Origin: an uncultured Clostridia bacterium
GTDB lineage: Bacteria; Bacillota; Clostridia; Monoglobales; Monoglobaceae
NCBI GenBank assembly: GCA_934454115.1
Contig: CAKSFQ010000042.1
Span: 1-10,046 of the forward strand
Length of the DNA stretch: 10,046 nt
Direction of reading: 5' to 3'
Part shown: piece after piece, positions 1-6,801 of the stretch
How the letters are laid out: each line of letters begins with the position of its first letter
Position numbering within the stretch: position 1 is the first letter of the stretch
Notes under the pieces: model-generated
Database searches by the model: none
Told to the model about the DNA's origin: nothing
What the model saw: only the letters and a program-made list of their open reading frames with translations
Position numbers and translations under genes: made by a program

Positions 1-265
1 TTTCCGCAGTATACTTTCCGTTCGTACTCGTTATTGTGTCGGGGTCAGCGCTTACGTACCTTCCGTGGGCGCCATAGAACACCTCGTCAAAGTCGCTCGC
101 CTTGATGTGGTTGATCGTCTGCCAGAACGTCTGTCCATTCTCCGTCTCGTCCGCGCTGACTGCCGCCGGCAGTGCGGAGACTGCCATCAAGCCGGCAACA
201 ATCAGAGACGACGCCTTTTTAAGCAGGCTGTGCCGGGTTTTCTTTAAACCGTGTTCTGTTTTCAT
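1..265 (-). CDS. Secreted protein, N-terminal part only (function unassigned)
   Basis: This is the first 88 codons of a gene that runs off the left edge. The ATG at 263-265 is preceded by a near-perfect Shine-Dalgarno sequence (AAGGAGG at 273-279, 7 nt spacing), which fixes the start. The product begins with a long basic n-region (several Lys/Arg/His in residues 2-17), a hydrophobic stretch at about 18-36 and a probable signal peptidase I site after Val-Ser-Ala (38/39). The mature part starts acidic and contains the segment IKASDFDEV, which loosely resembles the opening strand of CBM6/CBM35 modules (usually I-x-A-E-x-F/Y-D). That resemblance is weak, and no catalytic motif is visible in the available part. 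It starts 45 nt after the GH10 gene with no terminator between, so it is probably another extracellular member of the same polysaccharide operon. That it is a secreted protein is well supported; its function is not known. Confidence 0.85.
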   Translation of the reverse strand, partial: MKTEHGLKKTRHSLLKKASSLIVAGLMAVSALPAAVSADETENGQTFWQTINHIKASDFDEVFYGAHGRYVSADPDTITSTNGKYTAE

Positions 266-310
266 TGCAATTCCTCCTTAAATATATTTACCACTTTTCA
301 TTTTCCCATT

Positions 311-2746
311 TTAGATTTCACTGTCGTCTAAGATGATGGTCATCTCGTTCTCATATCCCCGATGGAACGCTGCCATCTCCGTCTTGACCTCCCGGCCGTT
401 TACCGTTACGGAGATATCATAATCGCCGTAAAAGCCGCGTACGCTGCCTTTGCCCTCGCTGTCCGTTGTTGTTTTGGCGTCCTTTGTCCACCACTTGTTA
501 TAGATCAGATCCTGCCACTGTCGAAGACCCAGCTTTTCGTTAAACCTGTCGTCAAAGAGCGGTGCACAGCCGGCCGTTGCGCTTGCCGGGCCGCCGCTGT
601 ATACATCACTCGGCCAGAAGATGTAGAACGATTCGCAGCCCGGATGACTGAACGCCGTGATCAAAAAGTCACGGGTAAAGTCCGCCTGGAACTCCTGCGT
701 CTCGGAATAACACGACATCTCGGTGACGCCAAACTGCTTGCCGTACTCGTAAGTATACCGGTCAAACGTCTCGTTGATGGTGCTGAGCCGTCTTGCGTTA
801 TCAAGCGGATCGTTTTCGTGGTCATAGCTGTGTCCCTGATAGAAGAGCATCTCCATCGGCACGTTTGCCTTTTGGAAGCCGTCCAGCTTTTCCCAATACT
901 TGGGGTTGTTCAGCTGGTTATCGCAGTAGCCGAGGGTGCGGTTCTCCTGCCCGTCCTTTTTGCGGATTTCGTCCGCCCAGCGGAACAGATCATGCAAATA
1001 GTTGGGCCCGAATTTTGAGTCCCAGGTAACACGGTTTACCATCTCGTTGGCAACCTCTTGCTCGTTGATCTCCGGGAACATGGTGATAAACCGGTTAAAG
1101 TCGTTCTTGACGTAATTCTCAAAGGTATTCCAGTCCATAGTATCGACCCGATCCGGCCCGTAATAACGGTACGGCCGCTCGTGGCCGGATGAGAGCGACG
1201 GCATCCAAAGCACGTGGGCGTGGAAGTAGCGGATCCCTAAGTTTTTGGCATCGTCAATCTTTCGGCGCAGAATACGCTGATTGCCGTCATAATAAGCCAG
1301 CTTTGCCGCGTTTCCGGCGCCCATTGCGTTAAAGTTGACGCCCATGGTCTCAGAATACCTTTGCACCCAGTTGCCGGTGCCCTCATCGTCCCAGAAGGAC
1401 GCGTCCAGCACGCCGCCGAATTTAAACTCATGCTCAAACATGTTAAAGGTAACATCGGCATTCTCGACCGGGTTTCCGTCTTTGTCCTGTACCTTGACCT
1501 TAAAGTCGCCCTTGCGCATCTTTTCGATCCGATCCAGTGCCTCAGCACGCCAGGGCGCGTCCTTTGACATCTGCGGACTAATCAGGTCGACATCCTTTTT
1601 GAATGCGTCAAACATCGAGGTATCGGCGTCACGGGCCAGCTTTTGTACCTCAAAGCCGCCGATCTCAATCGTCTGCCGCCAGAAGCCAGTCGTTACACCG
1701 ATGTGGTTTGCGTTTTCTACGCCGGTTGCCAGCGCGTAAACCTCTTTCCACTCGTTGCCAAACTCAACCGTCTCAGAAACGGACTTAATCCAGGTAGGGA
1801 TATAGCTTTCCTCGACATGGACATAGACCTTACCGGCGCCGGTGTCGACATGGCCGCCGCCGACCAGTCTGACATAAAACTTTACCAGATATTTATCCTT
1901 TGGGTCGACATATTCTTCAATCCGCTTGGTCGGCTTTACGATAAAGAAGGTCGTATTGCTGGGCGGATAAGTACAGCAGATTTGCACCGCGCGGTCAAAG
2001 TCAACGCTCTCGTCCTTGATCTCGACCGGCTTCCACCAGCCGTTGACCGTCTCGCCGGAGCCGGCGCTGTCCACAAAGTCATCGTTGGTGTAGATGACAT
2101 CGCCGCTGGGAAGGTGACTGGTATCCAGCACCCTCTCCTCGGTCAGCTCCTCCTCCGGCACGTATTTGAAGTCGGTATAAAACAGCAGATCGTCTAGGCG
2201 GTTGGACTTTTCAAACTTGGTCGGCACGTCTCGGTGTACCTCGGAGACCAGATCCGCCATACCGGGCTTTAACTCACCGTTATACTTGGTACTCTTTAGC
2301 CCCGTCTTTGACACCAGGCGGATAAAACGGCCGTACGACTCACGCAGAACGGTAAAGTTCAGCGCGCCGCCGACAAACTCAACCGGGACATACGCCTGAT
2401 CGTTAATCATCTCGGCCGGGGTCTCCAGTTTAACGGATTCCCCGTTTTTTACGCCGTTTTCCGCATCGATGGTCAGTGCCGCCGTGTAACCCTCTTTGGT
2501 AAAGGTCACGGTGTTTGTCGCACCGTCCCAGGAGACCTCGGCCCCCATCGACTCCGCAAAGGGTCTTGCCGGGGCAAGCACCTGATAATTCGCCCGCGCA
2601 AGCGTAATCAGCTTCATATCATAATCCTGATACTCGGTGTTGATCTTCAGCGTAATTTCAAGCTGCGCCTCCTCGGCAAGGACTGTTGCCGGAAGCATGG
2701 TCAGCAGCATGACTGCCGTCAGCAAAAACGCCGCGAATCGTTTCAT
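311..2746 (-). CDS. Secreted multidomain GH10 (endo-1,4-beta-xylanase family) glycoside hydrolase
   Basis: An 811-aa secreted enzyme of glycoside hydrolase family 10, which normally cleaves beta-1,4-xylan with retention. Domains in order: signal peptide (1-24, ending VLA); copper-amine-oxidase-N-like domain (about 30-147, with paired APARPFAESMGA and YVPVEFVGGAL motifs); CBM4/9-like jelly roll (about 212-372); a small beta-domain typically found just before some GH10 modules (about 398-445, with DKDGNPVENADV); the GH10 barrel (about 445-752); and a small C-terminal beta-domain (about 760-811, RGFYGDYDISV). Active-site candidates are the acid/base Glu568 (VANEM), the nucleophile Glu676 (GVTEMS) and YQGHS at 636-640. 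The 108-residue gap between the glutamates fits the family. Oddities: Gly478 replaces the substrate-contact Glu of the F-N-x-x-x-x-E-N motif, and Ser678 replaces the usual Asp after T-E-L. An in-frame GTG at 2779 would add 11 residues but has no suitable RBS, so the ATG at 2746 was chosen. Xylan as substrate is inferred from the family only. Confidence 0.9.
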   Translation of the reverse strand: MKRFAAFLLTAVMLLTMLPATVLAEEAQLEITLKINTEYQDYDMKLITLARANYQVLAPARPFAESMGAEVSWDGATNTVTFTKEGYTAALTIDAENGVKNGESVKLETPAEMINDQAYVPVEFVGGALNFTVLRESYGRFIRLVSKTGLKSTKYNGELKPGMADLVSEVHRDVPTKFEKSNRLDDLLFYTDFKYVPEEELTEERVLDTSHLPSGDVIYTNDDFVDSAGSGETVNGWWKPVEIKDESVDFDRAVQICCTYPPSNTTFFIVKPTKRIEEYVDPKDKYLVKFYVRLVGGGHVDTGAGKVYVHVEESYIPTWIKSVSETVEFGNEWKEVYALATGVENANHIGVTTGFWRQTIEIGGFEVQKLARDADTSMFDAFKKDVDLISPQMSKDAPWRAEALDRIEKMRKGDFKVKVQDKDGNPVENADVTFNMFEHEFKFGGVLDASFWDDEGTGNWVQRYSETMGVNFNAMGAGNAAKLAYYDGNQRILRRKIDDAKNLGIRYFHAHVLWMPSLSSGHERPYRYYGPDRVDTMDWNTFENYVKNDFNRFITMFPEINEQEVANEMVNRVTWDSKFGPNYLHDLFRWADEIRKKDGQENRTLGYCDNQLNNPKYWEKLDGFQKANVPMEMLFYQGHSYDHENDPLDNARRLSTINETFDRYTYEYGKQFGVTEMSCYSETQEFQADFTRDFLITAFSHPGCESFYIFWPSDVYSGGPASATAGCAPLFDDRFNEKLGLRQWQDLIYNKWWTKDAKTTTDSEGKGSVRGFYGDYDISVTVNGREVKTEMAAFHRGYENEMTIILDDSEI

Positions 2747-2754
2747 TCTCTTCA

Positions 2755-2760
2755 CTCCTT
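2755..2760 (-). promoter_or_regulatory. Ribosome binding site deciding the GH10 start
   Basis: AAGGAG on the minus strand lies 8 nt before the ATG at 2744-2746. The longest open frame would start at a GTG 33 nt further upstream (2777-2779), which sits 2 nt from the preceding stop codon, and no comparable Shine-Dalgarno sequence precedes it. The residues between the two starts are hydrophilic, whereas translation from the ATG begins directly with a Lys-Arg n-region and a hydrophobic core, as expected for a signal peptide. Confidence 0.88.
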
Positions 2761-2781
2761 CTGTTGAGAGCTCGGTCACTC

Positions 2782-5700
2782 TTATTTTTTGTTATGGTTT
2801 TTGAAGATGATCGCACAGGTCGAGGCGTCAATTCTTCCGTATATGAACATCAGATCGCCGACGTTATAATCGCCGAAGGTACCTACCTGGTACTGCTGTC
2901 TTGCCTCGTCCCAGATGGTGGTGTTACGGTATACCGGGAATACCACCTCACGCTCGGCAATATAATTACCCTCGTTATTGGCGGCCTGGGCGTAAAGCGC
3001 GGACGACGATGATACGATATCGGTCGCCGACGGCCAGTAGAAGCCCTTGACCTTGATATACCCTTCCTCATAGTTCACCTCAGTGATCTCGCCGTTTGCA
3101 AACCCGGCGCCCTTTTCAAAAAAGCCGTCTAAGTTTGACCTACTGATGGTGGAATACGATACCATCAGCGCGTCATCAGCACGCCGCAGCACCTCAATGT
3201 AGTTGATCTCGCCGCCATCGTCATTGACGTTCACCACATCGCCGGCCTTTAGTACGCCCGGCTTTACGTACGGGGTCTCCATGCCCAGCGCCTCATAAGA
3301 GCACTGATACGGCAGGGTACCTGCATAATTCGGGATGTTATCCCAGGTTAGCTTGACGCCGCTGCTATCCGGCTTGGTCATCCAGAGGTTTTCAAACAAT
3401 CTGGTGTCCTTTTTGATTTTGCAGCTATAGTTATTATTCGAGGTCGTCATCTCAACGGGATGATAACCGTTTAAGATGTAGCCGTCCGCCGTCTCCTCAA
3501 TATTTTCTACGATGACCGGCTTTTTCTTATTTTTACCTTCAATATCGATTTTTTTGGTGTTCATCACCATAAAGTCGATCGTCTTACTGCCCGGCTGCCG
3601 GTACAGCTGTGCCTGTTCCCAGCTCTTGCCCTTGAAGAAGTTATCCTCCCACATGCCGGTTCGGCCGGTCGTGCCCTCATAGTCTGACTCCGAATAGTCC
3701 TGCGCCCAGGCAGCATACTTAATGACATCGTCTGCGATACGATAAGCCGTCTCGGTTCTGCCGACCACGGAGGCGTGGAACAGGAACATCGGCCATGCGC
3801 TATGATACAGAACGCTTGGTGTGGTATTGCTTTCGCTGTACTCAAAGTCCTTGACCATTACGATCTTACAGTCGGGATTGTCCTCCGGCATGGACGGAAC
3901 CAGAATGGTCTGAATCTTGCCGTCAGAGTTTACCTCATAATAGACAATCTTTCTTGACGCCGCCTTAGACTTTTCGGCATCGGTCAGCCAGGTTCTGGAA
4001 ATCGCCTCAAAGTTTTTGGCGTTGTTCGTCGACCACAGATGCCAGTCCGTCTTGGGATCGGCCGGCTCGTTCGTCACAAGCTCTGCCGCCGGCATCTTGG
4101 TAACCTCGGTTCCGTTATAGGCCTTGATCTTCTCGGTGGTCTCATAGGTCGTCAGCACATTGTCGCCGTCTAAAATCTTTACCATCAGGCTGGTTTCAAA
4201 CGCACTGTTTCCTATGCCAACATCCATCAGCAGACCGTAGCCCGTCTTGGAAAGACTGCGGATATAGCCGACGATCTTATCGTTTTTGTCAAGCAGGACC
4301 GTCACCGTTTTACCCATCTCCAAAAGGCTGGATGGAAAGCTGGATACCGTCTTATACTCGGTACTGTCAATATAGATATGATAGTCGGTCGTATCTACCG
4401 AAAGCTCCGGTCTGCCCGCTGCTTTGCTGGGGTCTACATACTGTTCTACCATCACGCCGGCAATCGCAAGCTTTAACGGGAAGTTTGCCACATCATGGCT
4501 CGCGTTATCGTTGTTAATCTGAATACTGGAGATCGAGGCGTTGTCCGTTGTCAGCTCATATTCCAAAACCAGCTTGGTCCACTCGCCCTCTTTCATGGTT
4601 GCCGTAACCACCTCGTCCGGCTTTTGGGGATCCGGCGCTTCTTGGTTATAGTTCTTATCCTCGCCGTACTGCCAGTCCCGGTCGCTCGCGTTGGATTCCG
4701 AGATCCACATCTGCACATTGGTCTCTTTGTTGGCAGAGGCGGTGATTCTGCCGTCATCGCCGTACTTGGCCTGCAAAACGTCCGACACATCGGTGCCGAT
4801 CACCCATGCCGTGATTCGCATTTTGTCACCGGTCGAAACCGCGCCCTCATTAAAGAGGTTGGTCAGCATGATGGACGAATCGGGCGCTCCGTAGCCGGCG
4901 CCGGCCCAGGTGGATATCTTGCCGTAGTACGGACTCCACGGATTCCAGAGCGTCCAGTTACTGGTCTCCTCGCGGCTCAGCTCAAACACCTTGCCGCCGT
5001 CAGCAAGATCCGACGGCCAGGGATACGTCAGCTCTGACCGCGGCTGGAAATCGGTTTTGTGGAAGATACGCTTATAGTCTTTATCGGTTTTAAAAATGTC
5101 ATAATGCTCACCCGACGATGCGTACAGCCAGCTTGTACGGCCGTCAATTGCCGCATTTGCATATACGTAGGTTGTCACGTTATCCGCCTCCGGCGCAACG
5201 CGGTCATACCGATCCATCGTCACATTGGTCACCGTTTTCCAATACGGCTGCGGCCGCTCTGTCGGCGTCGGCTCGGTGCCGGCGATCTTATCGCGCCGAT
5301 TTAATAGGCCGGTCAACTGCTTTTTGCTCTGGTGAATCTTATAAAGCTCCTTGTCTCTGGAGGCGTAAACCATGATGACATCGTTCTTTTCCAGTGCGGA
5401 AATATCGATCTTTTCATCGTTTTCGCCGTAGAAAAATACCTTGCGGCTATTTACGTCCTTGTCGGACAGATCAAGCGTCTTGGTATCGACCTTGCCCACG
5501 CCATAGACGTTATAGTTGATCTGCATATTGTTTGCGTCCACGCTGGACACCACATAGGCATCGTAATTTTCTACCGAAAGCACATTCTGAAAATCGTTGT
5601 TGGCGTTATTTAAAATCACCAGTCTGCCCTGATTCCGGTTTTCGTCCAAAAACTTCTGCGTATCCGCTGCGGTCGCAAACTCCTCCGCCTTGCCGTTATA

Positions 5701-6747
5701 CATAATCACCGGCTTTTTCAGCGTAATCTGCTTTGCCGTTCTCTTATTCTCAACCTCGTACGAGACGGTAACATCAAAGCTTTCATTCACGCTGACGGAT
5801 TCGATATCGTCAAAATCAATTTCGGTCGATACGGTGCTGTCCTTCTGCGGAAAGAATGCGATAACCTTATTCTTTAACGCATTCTTGTCGATGCTGTAAT
5901 AAAAATCGACATGATATCCGATATAACTTCCCATATCCAGGTCGGTCGTATATACGGTATCGTCAATCATCACATCGCTTGCGTACAGGTCGTCACTGTC
6001 CAGCGTTGATTCGTAACACGCAACCACGGTACCGCTTTTCTTTTCGGTGCGGTGATAGGCAGACAATGCCGTCTTGTCCTTTGCAACCTCGATGCGGCGA
6101 TCCTCACCGTAGGTTTTCACCTCCATCAGCTCAACCTCTAAGGACTGCTCAATCAGCATTGCCAGCTTCCATCTCGGAATCGGCTGATCGTAGCCGTCCG
6201 AAAAATCGATGCCGGTCAGCATGCCCAATTCGTTGGCAACGGTGATATATCCGCCGGGGTATGTACCGCGCATTTGCGCCTTAGGCTCATAACCCAGTGC
6301 GCAAACCATAATCTTGATTGCCTGTTCGGCGGTCACCTCGTCCTCCGGGGCAAAGGTGCCGTCTCCGTTTCCGTTTACCAGGCCAAGGTCTGAGGCCGTG
6401 TCAATATAAAACTTGCCCCAGTAATCATCTGCCACGTCGCTGTACCGGCTCTTGGAATTCCCCGGATTTTCCGTGTCGATGCCCAGAAAACGAACCGCCG
6501 CCGTGCTCATTTCCGCACGGGTGAGAAAATCGTTTTCTCCAAAGTCCGTCTCTGATTTACCCTGCATGATACCCAGCGCTGAGAGCACCGTCACCGCACG
6601 GTAATAGGGCATGCCCTCTAAAGATACCGCTGCCGTTTCCTGCTCCTCGGCTGTGGCGGCCGCCGTCTCATCGTCTGCATACGCAAACATTCCGGCTGAC
6701 ATCACAACCATGTTGATCATAAGAATTATGCTAAGAAATTTCTTCAT
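2782..6747 (-). CDS. Giant SLH-domain surface protein with an inserted carbohydrate-binding-like domain
   Basis: A 1321-aa exported protein expected to be held non-covalently on the cell wall. It has a signal peptide (1-24, ending AYA), an Ala/Glu/Thr-rich spacer, then three SLH repeats: about 45-90 (with canonical TRAE at 76-79), about 101-152 (a clear Y-S-D-V...W...G-L-V-N-G...F-A-P pattern) and about 160-207 (degenerate). The remaining roughly 1100 residues are predicted beta-rich, with small repeated units of the type YEVNSDGKI or LLDKNDKIVGYI. Residues about 487-780 appear to be an insertion: a Pro/Thr linker (TPTERPQP at 494-501) leads into an aromatic-rich module with a CBM4/9-like WTKLVLEYELT strand, ending at VDPSKAAGRP. 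No catalytic motif was recognised. The gene starts 54 nt after the twin-domain gene and ends 35 nt before the GH10 start. SLH domains bind secondary cell-wall polymer, so a role in presenting or capturing polysaccharide at the surface is inferred from context. SLH assignment is certain; the rest is unassigned. Confidence 0.92.
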   Translation of the reverse strand: MKKFLSIILMINMVVMSAGMFAYADDETAAATAEEQETAAVSLEGMPYYRAVTVLSALGIMQGKSETDFGENDFLTRAEMSTAAVRFLGIDTENPGNSKSRYSDVADDYWGKFYIDTASDLGLVNGNGDGTFAPEDEVTAEQAIKIMVCALGYEPKAQMRGTYPGGYITVANELGMLTGIDFSDGYDQPIPRWKLAMLIEQSLEVELMEVKTYGEDRRIEVAKDKTALSAYHRTEKKSGTVVACYESTLDSDDLYASDVMIDDTVYTTDLDMGSYIGYHVDFYYSIDKNALKNKVIAFFPQKDSTVSTEIDFDDIESVSVNESFDVTVSYEVENKRTAKQITLKKPVIMYNGKAEEFATAADTQKFLDENRNQGRLVILNNANNDFQNVLSVENYDAYVVSSVDANNMQINYNVYGVGKVDTKTLDLSDKDVNSRKVFFYGENDEKIDISALEKNDVIMVYASRDKELYKIHQSKKQLTGLLNRRDKIAGTEPTPTERPQPYWKTVTNVTMDRYDRVAPEADNVTTYVYANAAIDGRTSWLYASSGEHYDIFKTDKDYKRIFHKTDFQPRSELTYPWPSDLADGGKVFELSREETSNWTLWNPWSPYYGKISTWAGAGYGAPDSSIMLTNLFNEGAVSTGDKMRITAWVIGTDVSDVLQAKYGDDGRITASANKETNVQMWISESNASDRDWQYGEDKNYNQEAPDPQKPDEVVTATMKEGEWTKLVLEYELTTDNASISSIQINNDNASHDVANFPLKLAIAGVMVEQYVDPSKAAGRPELSVDTTDYHIYIDSTEYKTVSSFPSSLLEMGKTVTVLLDKNDKIVGYIRSLSKTGYGLLMDVGIGNSAFETSLMVKILDGDNVLTTYETTEKIKAYNGTEVTKMPAAELVTNEPADPKTDWHLWSTNNAKNFEAISRTWLTDAEKSKAASRKIVYYEVNSDGKIQTILVPSMPEDNPDCKIVMVKDFEYSESNTTPSVLYHSAWPMFLFHASVVGRTETAYRIADDVIKYAAWAQDYSESDYEGTTGRTGMWEDNFFKGKSWEQAQLYRQPGSKTIDFMVMNTKKIDIEGKNKKKPVIVENIEETADGYILNGYHPVEMTTSNNNYSCKIKKDTRLFENLWMTKPDSSGVKLTWDNIPNYAGTLPYQCSYEALGMETPYVKPGVLKAGDVVNVNDDGGEINYIEVLRRADDALMVSYSTISRSNLDGFFEKGAGFANGEITEVNYEEGYIKVKGFYWPSATDIVSSSSALYAQAANNEGNYIAEREVVFPVYRNTTIWDEARQQYQVGTFGDYNVGDLMFIYGRIDASTCAIIFKNHNKK
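4408..5289 (-). other. Probable inserted CBM4/9-like jelly-roll domain within the SLH protein
   Basis: This stretch encodes about residues 487-780 of the SLH protein. It opens with a Pro/Thr-rich linker, followed by a Trp/Tyr-rich segment (about 597-620, containing SNWTLWNPWSPYYGK), a strand pair of the type GDKMRITAWVIGTD, then EGEWTKLVLEYEL-like residues near 720-732, and a closing LKLAIAGVMVEQYVD strand. That order of strands resembles CBM4/9 modules, where a sandwich with exposed aromatics binds glycan chains. The flanking halves (KQLTGLLNRRDKIAG before, IYIDSTEYKTVSSF plus VLLDKNDKIVGYI after) look like one small beta-domain split by the insert. The family assignment is by pattern only, and no profile search was possible. 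Confidence 0.5.
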
Positions 6748-6754
6748 TCTTATT

Positions 6755-6767
6755 CCCTCATCTCCTT
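6755..6767 (-). promoter_or_regulatory. Composite Shine-Dalgarno region of the SLH gene
   Basis: The minus strand holds two candidate Shine-Dalgarno elements before the ATG at 6745-6747. AAGGAG (6762-6767) is the stronger match but lies 14 nt from the start, which is too far for best use. GAGGG (6755-6759) lies at a normal 7 nt. An ATG directly after AAGGAG opens a three-codon frame (M-R-E-stop at 6750-6761) that ends 2 nt before the real start. The SLH start itself is secure because it leads straight into a good signal peptide. Confidence 0.55.
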
Positions 6768-6801
6768 TTTTCGTTGACTTTATCGCCTTACCGCAACGCC
6801 G

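Noticed and set aside
362..1018. Plus-strand open frame of 218 codons
   Set aside because: It lies wholly inside the GH10 gene on the opposite strand, has no Shine-Dalgarno sequence and shows no recognisable domain; the GH10 reading has catalytic motifs and a signal peptide.
1643..2197. Plus-strand open frame of 184 codons
   Set aside because: Antisense to the CBM-like part of the GH10 gene; no ribosome binding site or family resemblance.
2747..2779. Upstream GTG start for the GH10 gene
   Set aside because: It adds 11 polar residues before the signal peptide and lacks a Shine-Dalgarno sequence, while the internal ATG has AAGGAG at 8 nt.
4495..5037. Plus-strand open frame of 180 codons
   Set aside because: Antisense to the inserted domain of the SLH gene; composition reflects the codon use of the real gene.
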